From the NCBI GenBank assembly GCA_004296885.1, contig SCVN01000008.1:1-64000 (forward strand): 64,000 nucleotides of DNA, read 5' to 3'. Both the position numbers and the translations under genes were made by a program. The notes below the pieces were generated by a model. That model ran no database searches, was not told the origin of the DNA, and saw nothing but the letters and a program-made list of their open reading frames with translations. Positions 1 to 10,082 of the stretch are shown piece after piece. Source of the DNA: Nitrospirota bacterium. GTDB taxonomy: Bacteria > Nitrospirota > Nitrospiria > Nitrospirales > Nitrospiraceae. Position 1 is the first letter of the stretch. Each line of letters begins with the position of its first letter.

Positions 1-1065
1 CTGCCACTCGCGGATCTGGTCCAGCCAGGGTTTCCGCAAATCCTTTTGATCCCCGTTGACCGTGGCCCGCAGAATCTGGACCAACTCCCGCAGGACGGAC
101 TTGCAGTCCCCGACGATCGGAACGTCCACGTTCACATTCTTGCGGATGGACGTGGGGTCGATATCGATGTGGATCACCTTGGCCTGGGGACAGAACTCCG
201 ACACCTTACCCGTCACACGGTCGTCGAACCGTGCGCCGACCGCAATCACGAGGTCGGAATAGTGCATGGCCATGTTGGCCCAATAGGTGCCGTGCATACC
301 CAGCATGCCCATCGACAAGGGATGCTCTCCTGGAAACGCCCCCAGGGCCATGAGGGTCATGTCCACGGGAATGTGGGTCAGCTCGGCCAGTTCCAGCAGC
401 TCTTCCGAGGCGCCGGAGAAAATGACCCCGCCGCCGACATACAGAATCGGCTTCCGCGCCTTCATGATGGCCTCGGCCGCCTGCTTGATCTGCCACTTGT
501 TGCCGTCGTACGTCGGATTGTAGCCCCGGATCGACACGGACCCGGGATACTTGAACTCCGCCTTGTTCATGGACACGTCTTTCGGAATGTCCACGAGCAC
601 AGGTCCCGGCCGGCCGGTCGTGGCCACGTAGAAGGCTTCCTTGATGGTCACGGCCAGATCGTTTACATCCTTCACGAGAAAATTATACTTGGTACAAGGA
701 CGGCTCAGTCCGATGTTGTCCGCTTCCTGGAAGGCGTCATTGCCGATCAAACTGGTCGGCACCTGGCCGGAAAAACACACCAAGGGCACCGAATCCATAT
801 AGGCATCGGCCAGCGCGGTGATGACGTTGGTCATGCCCGGCCCGGAGGTGACCAGACAGCAGCCGGCCTTGCCCGTCGCCTTGGCATAGCCCTCGGCCAT
901 ATGGCCGGCACCCTGCTCGTGGCGAGTCAGGACCACGTTGACATCCTTCTGCTGGTGCAGAATATCGAAGATCTTCAGCACGACGCCGCCCGGCAAGGCA
1001 AAGAGGGTCTTCACCCCTTCTCGCTTGAGACACTCCAAGAAGATCTCTGCGCCTGTCAGCTTCAT
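1..1065 (-). CDS. ilvB: Acetolactate synthase large subunit (3' end outside window)
   Basis: Thiamine-diphosphate enzyme that makes 2-acetolactate (or 2-aceto-2-hydroxybutyrate), the first common step of branched-chain amino acid synthesis. The first 355 residues are present; the family is usually about 570, so the C-terminal diphosphate-binding domain lies beyond base 1. The N-terminal Pyr domain is clear: ALPGG near residue 24, [14 protein letters not shown] with the cofactor-activating Glu50, then the SGPG loop. The central FAD-binding-like domain follows ([11 protein letters not shown]). The start is the ATG at 1065. It is transcribed leftward, divergent from the glutaredoxin-like gene. 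A distant thiamine-diphosphate decarboxylase paralogue is unlikely. Confidence 0.93.
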   Translation of the reverse strand, partial: MKLTGAEIFLECLKREGVKTLFALPGGVVLKIFDILHQQKDVNVVLTRHEQGAGHMAEGYAKATGKAGCCLVTSGPGMTNVITALADAYMDSVPLVCFSGQVPTSLIGNDAFQEADNIGLSRPCTKYNFLVKDVNDLAVTIKEAFYVATTGRPGPVLVDIPKDVSMNKAEFKYPGSVSIRGYNPTYDGNKWQIKQAAEAIMKARKPILYVGGGVIFSGASEELLELAELTHIPVDMTLMALGAFPGEHPLSMGMLGMHGTYWANMAMHYSDLVIAVGARFDDRVTGKVSEFCPQAKVIHIDIDPTSIRKNVNVDVPIVGDCKSVLRELVQILRATVNGDQKDLRKPWLDQIREWQ

Positions 1066-1133
1066 ATACCCAACTCCCTCTCGCGGACGACTGAATCGGC
1101 AGCCCCCGCGGAAGATCCTGTCTTTTGAACGTA

Positions 1134-1158
1134 AGTCGGGCCGCCCTTTATCCCGACT
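1134..1158 (-). promoter_or_regulatory. Hairpin in the ilvB leader
   Basis: A 7-bp perfect inverted repeat (AGTCGGG / CCCGACT) with an 11-nt loop sits 70-90 nt upstream of the ilvB ATG, inside the predicted transcript. No U-run follows it, so it is not a standard terminator. Its role is unknown. Confidence 0.3.
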
Positions 1159-1206
1159 CAGCAAATTGCTCGAATCTCTCTGAAAAACAAGGCAAAAGAG
1201 TTTTTC

Positions 1207-1236
1207 ATGCTACCATTCGGGGGGCCTTTAAGTCAA
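1207..1236 (-). promoter_or_regulatory. Predicted sigma-70 promoter of ilvB
   Basis: Read on the minus strand: TTGACT, an 18-nt spacer, then TAGCAT. This would start transcription near 1200 and give a leader of about 135 nt before ilvB. Consensus match only. Confidence 0.4.
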
Positions 1237-1376
1237 TAAGAATCCCCCTCCCACTGCACTCCGCCATGGGTCCTGGGCCGGTATATTCACTGTCCCAGCC
1301 TCAGGTTGCGACCTCCGGCACCTTGAGCAACACCAGCAAATCAGGTACGGTACCGGCCGAGGAGCGGACAGCCCCC

Positions 1377-1676
1377 ATGCTGGAGATCACGATTCTTTCG
1401 CGTCCCGATTGCCACCTCTGCGAGGTAGTCCTGAAGATCGCCCGCCGCCTGCAGGAGGAGACCCCGTTCAACTTGGCTAAAGTGGATATCAACGAGAATG
1501 CAGACATGGCCCGCCGCTACGGGACGAGGATCCCGGTCGTCCTGATCGACCAAGTCGAAGCCTGTGCCGGCAAGATTACCGAAGGAGACTTGCGACGGGC
1601 TCTAAAAAGGGCGCGCTGGAGAAGACCTATAAGCCGGATTCTGTCCCGTTTCGGCTTGACGCCAGCACGGGGATGA
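1377..1676 (+). CDS. Glutaredoxin-like thioredoxin-fold protein
   Basis: A 99-residue protein that begins LEITILSRPDCHLCE, with a redox-type CxxC (CHLC) directly after the first beta strand. IPVV, the cis-proline segment of the thioredoxin fold, follows. This matches the small glutaredoxin-like family (DUF836 type). The ATG at 1377 is preferred because the in-frame upstream extension from 1125 is not family-like. The last ~22 codons (rich in Arg and Ser) are the antisense of the 3' end of the RNase P RNA gene, so the C-terminal tail is dictated by that RNA. The true physiological partner is not visible. Confidence 0.75.
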   Translation: MLEITILSRPDCHLCEVVLKIARRLQEETPFNLAKVDINENADMARRYGTRIPVVLIDQVEACAGKITEGDLRRALKRARWRRPISRILSRFGLTPARG

Positions 1677-2013
1677 TCATTTCTCTGGAGCCCGAGTTAC
1701 CCCGGGCTTCGGGCGACCTACCCGAGGACCTCGGCCGGGCCAGCCGATCCGACCTCGCGGTCGGGCGTCCTCCTATTTGGTCTTGCTCCGGGCGACGCTT
1801 ACCCTGCCGTCTGTGTCACCACAGACGCGGTGGGCTCTTACCCCACCGTTTCACCCTTACCTGATCCCTTGCGGGCCATCGGCGGTTTGTTTTCTGTGGC
1901 GCCGGTGTCGGATCGCTCCGCCTGGGGGTTACCCAGCACCCTGCCCTGTGGAGTCCGGACTTTCCTCCCGCCGGCAAGCCGACGAGCGATCACCCGGTCC
2001 ACTCCAGCACGCG
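1609..2013 (-). ncRNA. rnpB: RNase P RNA, bacterial type A
   Basis: Catalytic RNA that trims the 5' leader of tRNA precursors. Read on the minus strand it carries the hallmark GAGGAAAGTCCGGACTCC-like P4 strand near 1956, a P15-type GGTAAGGGTGAAA segment, and the 3' signature ACAGAATCCGGCTTATAGG near 1630. The ends pair as P1 (GCTGGAG near 2005 with CTCCAGC near 1617). A strong promoter places the 5' end at about 2012. At about 405 nt the length is usual. Its last ~68 nt overlap, tail to tail, the coding sequence of the glutaredoxin-like gene. Confidence 0.95.
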
Positions 2014-2018
2014 CCTGC

Positions 2019-2047
2019 AGTATAAGCCCTCAACAACCCACGTGCAA
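2019..2047 (-). promoter_or_regulatory. rnpB promoter
   Basis: TTGCAC, a 17-nt spacer and TATACT on the minus strand. The predicted start, about 7 nt downstream, coincides with the 5' strand of RNase P helix P1, which supports both calls. Confidence 0.7.
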
Positions 2048-2134
2048 GCGGCCGGCGCCGATTGACCGCCATCGAAGCCTCTGTTACAGTCCGCCCGGCA
2101 AACCACCAGACCTCACCACGAACAGGCATCACCG

Positions 2135-2803
2135 GTGACGACCGAACACCAGACCGCAGGCCAAGCCCGCATCGGTATCGACGAATCAGGGAAGGGGGAT
2201 TACTTCGGCCCCCTCGTCATCGCCGCCGTCCACGTCACACCGGAATTGGAGCCGGATTTACGTCTGATGGAGGTGCGGGACAGCAAGCGCATCTCCGACG
2301 GCCGCATTCTCGAGATGGCCCCGGACATCAAGCTGGTGTGCCGGCACAGCATCGTGGCGATTGGCCCGGAGCGCTACAACGAACTCTACAAAAAGATTAA
2401 AAACCTGAACCGGCTTCTGGCCTGGGGTCATGCCCGCGCGCTGGAGAACCTGCTGGAGCAGGTGCCGTGCGAGCTGGCGATCGCCGATCAATTCGGAGAC
2501 GAACGGTTCGTCCTGAACGCCTTGCAGGAGAAGGGAAAGCGTATTCGTTTGATTCAGCGCACCAAGGCCGAATCAGACCTGGCGGTGGCAGCAGCGTCGA
2601 TCCTGGCCCGCGCCGAGTTCCTCCTCCGGCTCAAGCGGCTGTCGGACGAAATCGGCCTGGCCCTCCCGAAGGGGGCTTCGCCGCAAGTCGAACTGGCGGG
2701 ACGCATGATCGTGAAGAAACACGGGGTGGAGCGGTTGGGCACGGTCGCGAAGCTGCACTTCAGGACGACGCAGGCGGTGCTGGGGCCGGCACAGGAAGGC
2801 TAA
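2135..2803 (+). CDS. rnhC: Ribonuclease HIII-type RNase H (catalytic domain)
   Basis: Cleaves the RNA strand of RNA-DNA hybrids. The HII/HIII active-site motif IDESGKGDYFGPLV lies at residues 15-28 (Asp16, Glu17), followed by DSK at 49-51. The ESGKGDYFGP form is typical of HIII rather than HII (which has DEAGRGPLAGP). The protein is 222 residues. Classic HIII enzymes are about 300 because of an N-terminal TBP-like substrate-binding domain, which is absent here: the motif starts at residue 15. The start is the GTG at 2135. The 3' end overlaps the convergent zinc-ribbon gene by 4 nt. Confidence 0.87.
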   Translation: MTTEHQTAGQARIGIDESGKGDYFGPLVIAAVHVTPELEPDLRLMEVRDSKRISDGRILEMAPDIKLVCRHSIVAIGPERYNELYKKIKNLNRLLAWGHARALENLLEQVPCELAIADQFGDERFVLNALQEKGKRIRLIQRTKAESDLAVAAASILARAEFLLRLKRLSDEIGLALPKGASPQVELAGRMIVKKHGVERLGTVAKLHFRTTQAVLGPAQEG

Positions 2804-3576
2804 ACCGTTTCCCCCACGTCATACTCTTCTTTTTCCAGCGCGGAGGGGGCGGCCTGGGCCGTCGCGATCACCTCCCCTTCCCAATACAGAATTCGGTGGC
2901 AGTAGGAGCAGGCCAGGAGGTCCTCTTTCCGCTTGACCTCGGCAATGAGCTGCGGGGGAAGCTGCAAGCGGCATCCGGAGCAGATGCCGTCGCGCACCGG
3001 CACCAGCGCCAGATCCTTCTTCATCGCCTTGAGCTTCCGATATCGTTCCATCAACGTCTTGTCCACGACGGCGGCCACGGCGGCCTGCTTCTGCTCCAGC
3101 TGGGCCGACTCGGTCCCCAGCTCGGCGGCCAGCGCTTCGAGCCTTTGTTTTTCCTTGGCGAATGACTGCTCGGCTTCGGCAGCCTTGACCTGAATCTCTT
3201 TCACGTCTTTCTGCTTGATCTCGATCTTTTCCATCAGCACCAGGATCTGCTCTTCGATCTCACCCTTCTTCTTGTTGGACATCTCGATCTCGAACAGATG
3301 GGCCTGGTACTCCTTGTTCGTCTTGAGTTCGGACAATCGGGTCTTCATCTTTTCGGTTTGGGACTCGTGCGCCTCGAGATCGCGTTCGCGATCTTTGCGT
3401 TCCTTGGTGAGCGCATCGAGAGTGGCCTTGGCCTCCTGGTGGAGACGCTGCGCCTCTTGGAGAGGCGCTTCGGCGGCCTGAATCAGTTCGGGGGATTTGC
3501 GCTGCTGCTCCTTGATCTCCGCCAGGCGGAGGTCAAGGACTTGAAGATCAATAAGCGGCTGAAGCTGCGGATTCAA
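2800..3576 (-). CDS. Coiled-coil protein with C-terminal C4 zinc ribbon
   Basis: A 258-residue protein. Residues ~10-185 are a long charged coiled coil (KDRERDLEAHESQ, heptad-like). Residues ~195-235 form a zinc ribbon with two Cys pairs (CSGC and CSYC). This matches the widespread 'zinc ribbon domain-containing / C4-type zinc ribbon' family (DUF164-like), often thought to bind nucleic acid or act as an adaptor; its exact job is unknown. The C-terminal tail is acidic (EKEEYDVGE). It converges with rnhC and overlaps it by 4 nt. Confidence 0.8.
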   Translation of the reverse strand: MNPQLQPLIDLQVLDLRLAEIKEQQRKSPELIQAAEAPLQEAQRLHQEAKATLDALTKERKDRERDLEAHESQTEKMKTRLSELKTNKEYQAHLFEIEMSNKKKGEIEEQILVLMEKIEIKQKDVKEIQVKAAEAEQSFAKEKQRLEALAAELGTESAQLEQKQAAVAAVVDKTLMERYRKLKAMKKDLALVPVRDGICSGCRLQLPPQLIAEVKRKEDLLACSYCHRILYWEGEVIATAQAAPSALEKEEYDVGETV

Positions 3577-3775
3577 CTGCGCCTCATTGCCGACATGAAG
3601 GATGGACGCAGAACCGACATCGACGACGGATAATACCGTAACACAAGCCTTCGGGTCGTTTCAAGAAGAGAGGAGCCGGAGGGGTCAGATCACGCAAAAA
3701 CCGAAAAGCGAGAAAGTTGCTCAGTGGCGTTGAGCGGCCACACAATCGGAAAGTGGCCGCCACGCAAGCGCGGTG

Positions 3776-3852
3776 TGGTGGGCCCACCAGGCCTCGAACC
3801 TGGGACCAACGGATTATGAGTCCGCCGCTCTGACCAACTGAGCTATGGGCCC
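3776..3852 (-). tRNA. tRNA with CAU anticodon, probably tRNA-Ile2
   Basis: A 77-nt cloverleaf with encoded CCA. The acceptor stem is GGGCCCA / TGGGCCC, the D-loop contains AGCTCAGTTGGTC, the anticodon loop is CTCATAA, and the T arm is CAGGTTCGAGGCCTG. The anticodon arm (GCGGA-CTCATAA-TCCGT) followed by TGGTC resembles lysidine-type tRNA-Ile2 more than elongator Met. The two cannot be separated with certainty by eye. Confidence 0.93.
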
Positions 3853-3862
3853 TTTCAAACCA

Positions 3863-3890
3863 GTGAATAGTGAACAGTGATTGGTGAACA
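3863..3890 (+). repeat. Heptamer array, left arm (GTGAAnn)
   Basis: Four tandem ~7-nt units of GTGAANN type (GTGAATA, GTGAACA, GTGATTG, GTGAACA), starting 10 nt upstream of the tRNA 5' end. It is inverted relative to the array at 4279-4305. Together they flank the four-helix-bundle gene. Confidence 0.8.
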
Positions 3891-3916
3891 GCGCCACACG
3901 CCTCAAGGTCCGCCGA

Positions 3917-4270
3917 TTACTTTTCGTGCCGGATCAGCCCGCTCAGCAACTTGGCCACTCGCACTAGCTGCTCATCAATCGCTTTCCACTGGCCTCCGTC
4001 CAAATACCCGAGCCTTTGGGCCAGTTCGAATTGCGTATCCAACTCGCTGAGTGGGCCTTGTGCGACGTAGAGGAACTGGACAAATTCTTTCTTGGTTTGC
4101 CTTCCCGCTCCTTCAGCGATGTTACTGGAGACACTCACGGCGGCGCGCCGCAACTGATCAATCAAATTAAAACGCTCGCTGCCTGGAAACTGCTCGGTGA
4201 CACGATACACTAAAAGCGCCAATTCAATGGCTTCTTTCCACACCGAGAGCTTTTTGTGAGGGCGTTCCAC
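3917..4270 (-). CDS. Four-helix-bundle protein (S23 / 23S rRNA intervening-sequence family)
   Basis: A 117-residue protein of the four-helix-bundle family named after proteins encoded in 23S rRNA intervening sequences and related to Avd of diversity-generating retroelements. Family signatures: HKKLSVWKEAIELALLVY at the N-terminus, LIDQLRRAAVSVSSNIAEG at 36-54, KKEFVQFLYVAQGPLSELDTQ at 60-80. The function is unknown. It starts at the GTG at 4270, directly beside the right heptamer array, and is enclosed by inverted arrays. This is the same layout seen in empty gaps of the his/rho run, so it may be cargo of that element. Confidence 0.85.
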   Translation of the reverse strand: MERPHKKLSVWKEAIELALLVYRVTEQFPGSERFNLIDQLRRAAVSVSSNIAEGAGRQTKKEFVQFLYVAQGPLSELDTQFELAQRLGYLDGGQWKAIDEQLVRVAKLLSGLIRHEK

Positions 4271-4278
4271 CTCGTCAA

Positions 4279-4305
4279 TTCACCATTCACTATTTACCAT
4301 TCACC
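4279..4305 (+). repeat. Heptamer array, right arm (TTCACnn)
   Basis: TTCACCA, TTCACTA, TTTACCA, TTCACC in tandem: the inverse of the 3863-3890 array. It stops 3 nt from the rpoD stop codon. Confidence 0.8.
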
Positions 4306-4307
4306 AA

Positions 4308-6113
<1,806 letters not shown>

Positions 6114-6139
6114 TGTGACTCCCTTACGATGCGACGCCC

Positions 6140-7972
6140 TCATGGGGCGACTTCCGGCCGCACCGCGGCCTTTTGCACGTGCATGTCCTTCAGTTGGGCG
6201 TTCAGATCGCGCCACTCCTCCAGCCGGCCCTCCCGCTCCGCCGCGCGGAGCCTGGCGATCAAGTCGCGCTCGGCCGCCTCGCGCTGTTTGCGTCCCATTA
6301 ATTCCAGGCACCCGCGGATATGGGCCTCTTCGTCGTCATACTGCTGTTCCATCAGAGACAGTTGGGTGGCCATGGGGGCGCAGGCCTCGTCGGCCATTGC
6401 CTCGTCCAGCACCGCCCGCACGAGCACCCGCCCGTCCTTGCCGCGATGCTTCAGGCCCAGTTCGGCCAAGCGCCGGCAGGCGGGCACGCTGAAGGCGGCG
6501 GCGTCCAGGGCTTGCAAATGCTCGGCGCGCAGCCGTCCCTGGAGCAGCAGAAACGCCAGGTCCCGCTCCTCCGGCGACCCCTTGAAAGGCCCCGGCGGCG
6601 CGGGCGGAACCGGCGCCGCCGGCTTGCGCGCCCCCTTGCGTTCGTCGCGCGCGAGCAATTCCGGGTAGCGCTCGATCAGGCGCGACTGGTTGATCCCCAG
6701 CCGCTCCGCCACCAGCTTGAGGCATTCCTCCTTGGCCAGTCGGTGGCTCGTCTTCTGGAGGATGCGCAGGATTTCGTCCACGCTCCGGATACGGTCCTCG
6801 ATCGAGCTCGAGCCGGCCTTCTCCAGGCTGTGCGCGACGGAAAAGTCCAGCAGGCTTGGCGCCTGCTCTTGCAGCCGCGCGAAGGTCTCCGGCCCCTGCT
6901 TCCGGATGAACGTGTCCGGATCGTCCCCGTCCGGCAGCGACACCACCGTCACGCCGATCCCGCTGTCCACGAACAGGTCCAGCGTCCGCAGAGCCGCCCG
7001 CACGCCCGCTTCGTCCGGATCGAACAGCAGCACCACCTTCGTGACGTAGCGCCGGATCGTCCGCACATGATCGGGCGTCAGGGCCGTGCCGAGCGTCGCG
7101 ACCACGTTCGTGATCCCCGCCTGGTGCAAGGCGATCGCGTCGAAATAGCCCTCGACGATGACCAGCCGGTCCAGCTTGCCCGCCGACTCGCGCGCCTTCT
7201 CCAGCAGGTAGAGCGCCCGGCCCTTGTTGAAGAGCGGCGTCTCCGGCGAATTGAGGTATTTGGGCATCCCCTCGCCCAGGATGCGCCCGCCGAAGCCGAT
7301 CACCTTCTTGCGCAGGTCGCAGATCGGAAACATCACCCGCTGGCGAAACTTGTCGTAGTAGCCGGACACATCCTTGGGGTTCCGCCCCCCGCTTTCTTTC
7401 TGGGTGATCAGGCCGCCGGCCACAAGGTCCGGCAGCGTAAAGCCCTCTTTCAGCAGATGCTTCAACAGGCCGTCCCAGGCCTGGGGCGCATAGCCGAAGC
7501 CGAACGTATGCAGCGTCGCCTGCGCCATGCCTCGCTCGTCCAGGTAAGCCCGCGCCGACGCGCCCCCCTCGCCCTCGTGCAGATTACGCGCAAACCAGGC
7601 CTGCGCCGCCTCGTTCAGCCGCTCCAGTTTCTCGCGGCTGCCCGCATCCGGCGAGGGACGCCCGCTCGGCGCCGCCGGCACCTCGATGCCGGCCTTGCGG
7701 GCCAGCTCGCGCACCGTCTCGGGGAAGCTCGTCCCCTCGATCTTCATCAGGAAGCTGAAGACGTTCCCGCCCGCCCCGCAGCCGAAGCAGTGAAAGATCT
7801 GCCGGGAGGAACTGACCGTGAAGGAGGGGGTCTTTTCGCTGTGAAACGGGCAGAGCCCCTTGAAGTGCTGGCCGGCCTTGGACAGGGTCACGTAGCCGGA
7901 CACCACGTCGAGGATATCGATGCGGTCTTTGACCTGTTCGATGATGTCCTGGGGGATGAGACCGAGGCTCAC
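6140..7972 (-). CDS. dnaG: DNA primase
   Basis: 610 residues, full length. Synthesises RNA primers at the replication fork. The CHC2 zinc-binding domain is at 41-65 (C41PFH44, C62FGC65). The TOPRIM catalytic core has [12 protein letters not shown] and the metal-binding [11 protein letters not shown]-terminal helicase-binding region follows. It starts with GTG at 7972 ([10 protein letters not shown]). It is the first gene of the pair with rpoD. No rpsU gene lies upstream in the 540-bp gap. Confidence 0.97.
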   Translation of the reverse strand: MSLGLIPQDIIEQVKDRIDILDVVSGYVTLSKAGQHFKGLCPFHSEKTPSFTVSSSRQIFHCFGCGAGGNVFSFLMKIEGTSFPETVRELARKAGIEVPAAPSGRPSPDAGSREKLERLNEAAQAWFARNLHEGEGGASARAYLDERGMAQATLHTFGFGYAPQAWDGLLKHLLKEGFTLPDLVAGGLITQKESGGRNPKDVSGYYDKFRQRVMFPICDLRKKVIGFGGRILGEGMPKYLNSPETPLFNKGRALYLLEKARESAGKLDRLVIVEGYFDAIALHQAGITNVVATLGTALTPDHVRTIRRYVTKVVLLFDPDEAGVRAALRTLDLFVDSGIGVTVVSLPDGDDPDTFIRKQGPETFARLQEQAPSLLDFSVAHSLEKAGSSSIEDRIRSVDEILRILQKTSHRLAKEECLKLVAERLGINQSRLIERYPELLARDERKGARKPAAPVPPAPPGPFKGSPEERDLAFLLLQGRLRAEHLQALDAAAFSVPACRRLAELGLKHRGKDGRVLVRAVLDEAMADEACAPMATQLSLMEQQYDDEEAHIRGCLELMGRKQREAAERDLIARLRAAEREGRLEEWRDLNAQLKDMHVQKAAVRPEVAP

Positions 7973-8515
7973 GCCGGTTGCGCTCCTGTGCTGCCAGTTG
8001 TCGTGAACCGAATCGGAAGGGCTTGAAATTCCTGAACTATCGACCGGTCAATGTAACAGACGAGAAAAGACTAAGTCAATGAGGGGAAGAGGCATAAGAG
8101 ACAGCCTATTCGGCCCTCTGCTTGCAGGGCCAGCACGGCTGAAAAATCGACGCGGAGCAACCAGGTTATTCCCTTGCTCCCGCAGCGCGCGGCCTCGGAA
8201 GGAGGGGGCAACTGCGGCCGCTATCCCCCGTGCTCGCGCATCGCGCACTTCAGAAAGTGCTCGCTGGACGCGCGCATAGGGGACAGCCAGGCCGCCTCGC
8301 CAAACGCAAGATGAGCGAGATCATGGCAGTGTCTGTCCTGCTCGCTTGAGGCGGATGGGTGAGAACGGTAGCGCGCAATGCGGACCGAGCAGGCCGCCCG
8401 TGAGGAAGGCCGGTCGTAGTTCAGAGAGGGGGAGGGAAGGGGTGGAGGAAAAAGGCGCCTTGAGCCTTTTCCCTCCTCGGGAACGTCTGAGTGGAAAGAC
8501 CTCTGATGCTCTCCA
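7973..8515. other. Gene-free region upstream of dnaG, with one repeat copy
   Basis: No convincing gene: the short ORFs here lack family features. It contains the dnaG leader (a TTGACC box near 8045 on the minus strand without a good -10) and, at 8224-8276, a copy of a structured repeat that recurs inverted at 13575-13628. A degenerate relative may lie at ~8174-8215. Confidence 0.6.
8224..8276 (+). repeat. Structured intergenic repeat, copy A
   Basis: A ~53-nt unit that starts TCCCCCGTGCTCGCGCA and ends TGGACGCGCGCA. It has a central hairpin with 6-bp arms (GCACTT / AAGTGC) and a CAGA loop. A second copy is inverted at 13575-13628. In that copy the arms differ (GGCC / GGCC) but still pair, which suggests selection on structure. 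Confidence 0.7.
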
Positions 8516-8797
8516 TCAATCGCCGTAGTGAGTCCTGGCCCGTTCGATATAGATAGTCTTCGTCGTCTCGTCGATGGAATAGACGATCCGGTCTTGATAT
8601 GTGAGCCGGTATGAATAACTGCCGGCCAAGTCGCCGATCAGTCGCTTCCCCTCGTAGGGATCGTGGGCGAGGACGTTCAGGAGAATCGTACGGAGCTTCT
8701 GTTTGAGTTTCGGTGTGAGGGTGTCGATGTCTTTTTTAGCTTGTCGAGTGATCCGGATCGTATACGGTGCGGCCTCAGCCACCGAAGACGTCCTCAA
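8516..8797 (-). CDS. RelE/ParE-family toxin
   Basis: 93 residues. RelE-fold toxin, expected to be an mRNA interferase acting at the ribosome. YTIRITRQAKKDIDTL near the N-terminus is typical; GDLAGSYSYRLTYQDRIVYSID gives the central beta strands and Arg residues, and the end is IYIERARTHYGD (YoeB/RelE-like). It overlaps its antitoxin gene by 23 nt, so the two are translationally coupled. It belongs to the accessory island. Confidence 0.88.
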   Translation of the reverse strand: MRTSSVAEAAPYTIRITRQAKKDIDTLTPKLKQKLRTILLNVLAHDPYEGKRLIGDLAGSYSYRLTYQDRIVYSIDETTKTIYIERARTHYGD

Positions 8798-9029
8798 GCG
8801 AGTAGGTCTGGCCTTTCTTGATCTCCCGTTTGGCTTTGCGGACGCCTTTCAACAGGCCGGGTGTGGAGAGTAATTCCAGGGTCTCGATCAAACTGGAGTA
8901 ATCCTCCTCCGACATGAGGACCACGTCGCCGCGCCGGGAGACGACGCGAAACTGCCGGTGCCCATCCACCGCTTTCGTGATGACTTCGAAGAGATTGCTT
9001 CGGGCCTTGGTCGCGCTCAGGGTTTGCAT
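8775..9029 (-). CDS. Phd/YefM-family antitoxin
   Basis: 84 residues. It begins MQTLSATKARSNLFEVITKA, the DNA-binding N-terminal half of Phd/YefM antitoxins (S-x-x-x-A-R-x-x-L/F). RRGDVVLMSEEDYSSLIETLELL follows, and a C-terminal segment (YSLEDVFGG) would wrap the toxin. It lies first in the operon and autoregulates in this family. The palindrome CCTGTACAGG just upstream of the start is a candidate operator. Confidence 0.9.
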   Translation of the reverse strand: MQTLSATKARSNLFEVITKAVDGHRQFRVVSRRGDVVLMSEEDYSSLIETLELLSTPGLLKGVRKAKREIKKGQTYSLEDVFGG

Positions 9030-9040
9030 CGTTCCTCCGA

Positions 9041-9061
9041 CCTGTACAGGATTCTGTACGG
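9041..9061. promoter_or_regulatory. Candidate operator of the toxin-antitoxin pair
   Basis: A perfect 10-bp palindrome, CCTGTACAGG, followed after 3 nt by a second CTGTAC half-site. It lies between the predicted -10 and the antitoxin ATG, where Phd-type antitoxins usually bind. Confidence 0.45.
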
Positions 9062-9064
9062 GTT

Positions 9065-9093
9065 AGCTTAACAGATCATCGCACCGGATGCAA
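9065..9093 (-). promoter_or_regulatory. Predicted promoter of the toxin-antitoxin pair
   Basis: TTGCAT, a 17-nt spacer, then TAAGCT on the minus strand, 36 nt upstream of the antitoxin ATG. Consensus match only. Confidence 0.45.
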
Positions 9094-9139
9094 CGAACCG
9101 GTTGTACGCAACGCTCCAGACAATGCGCAGGTGGCAGGG

Positions 9140-9340
9140 TCAGCTGTTGGAGTAATCCGATTCCAGCGGGGCGATGTTGTACTGGAGTTCCAGGTCGAAT
9201 TCGTCGATCAGCCCGTTCACCACCGCCGCGCCATGGTCCGACCGCACCTCGTTGATCACCAACTCGATCGCATTCGCCGCATGCTGGCCATACTGCTCAA
9301 TCGCCGCCTCTATCCTCTGCCTGGCTTCTTCGAGTTTCAT
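9140..9340 (-). CDS. Small hypothetical protein
   Basis: 66 residues, mostly predicted helical (KLEEARQRIEAAIEQYGQHA), ending in an acidic, polar tail. I do not recognise a family. It lies between the toxin-antitoxin pair and the ImmA gene, on the same strand. The amino-acid make-up is protein-like and the start has a GGAG about 10 nt upstream, but the evidence is limited. Confidence 0.45.
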   Translation of the reverse strand: MKLEEARQRIEAAIEQYGQHAANAIELVINEVRSDHGAAVVNGLIDEFDLELQYNIAPLESDYSNS

Positions 9341-9497
9341 ATCGCGCCACTCCCCCCTACTCTCTCAACAAAAAGATTCCCTCACGCAAACCTTTGGCTG
9401 AACCGTCAGCTCAGCATCGTTACACTATAATCGATGCCAGCGGAGAACCGCCAACAGGATTCCATCTGCTCGCTGCGTGCGATCCTCTGTGCTCCCC

Positions 9498-10079
9498 TCA
9501 GCCTCTCGACCTCATCCGTCGCCACGACTCCAATTGCTTCAATACACCCGAATGATGGGCACGCCAAGAGAACAAGGCGCGGCTCACACCGAAATGTTGT
9601 GCACCGTCCATCTCACTACCCCCACCTCGTAACCAATTCAGCACCCCTTCCCTCGGAACTAACAGTGCTCCAGCTAACCAGTCCGCCTCGTCTTCATACT
9701 GAGAATTCCAATGTCGACAACCTCCGTCGCCGAGAACAGGGCTTGGGGAATGCTCAAGAATCGTGTGGGATAGCTCATGCGCCAAGGAATTCGCCTGGCG
9801 TCCAGGCGGATGCCGATGATTGTATACGATTAACCTATGCGTACCATCAATAACGGTCAGAGCAGAGAACTTCGCACTTTCCCCCTGGATAAGCTGAATC
9901 TCTTCATCGGCAGCGCCAGATGCCCTTAGAGCGAGAAGTGAAATGACCGGGATCTCTAGATAGGCGGCGAGCGATAAAGCGTCGAGGCGATCTACAAGAG
10001 CAAGGCCAAGCTCGACGCGCACCTCAAGAGAAATCCGCTCAGCTTGTGCCTTAAAACCATGCGGGAGCTTCTTGGACAT
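9498..10079 (-). CDS. ImmA/IrrE-family metallo-endopeptidase
   Basis: 193 residues. The zinc site is complete: HELSH at 101-105 (His101, Glu102, His105), with a likely third ligand Glu131 in YEDEADWLAGALL. Family members (ImmA of ICEBs1, IrrE/PprI of Deinococcus) cleave a partner XRE repressor and so release its targets. It starts 3 nt after the XRE gene ends, so the two are co-transcribed, and it faces away from the ubiquitin-like operon. By inference it could derepress that operon upon a stress or phage signal. Confidence 0.88.
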   Translation of the reverse strand: MSKKLPHGFKAQAERISLEVRVELGLALVDRLDALSLAAYLEIPVISLLALRASGAADEEIQLIQGESAKFSALTVIDGTHRLIVYNHRHPPGRQANSLAHELSHTILEHSPSPVLGDGGCRHWNSQYEDEADWLAGALLVPREGVLNWLRGGGSEMDGAQHFGVSRALFSWRAHHSGVLKQLESWRRMRSRG

Positions 10080-10082
10080 CTA

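Noticed and set aside
46-1128. Plus-strand ORF of 360 codons
   Set aside because: Antisense to ilvB; a by-product of high GC. No family features.
3863-4305. CRISPR array
   Set aside because: Units are 7 nt without unique spacers of 30+ nt, and no cas genes occur in the window.
6320-8026. Plus-strand ORF of 568 codons
   Set aside because: Antisense to dnaG; no recognisable domain.
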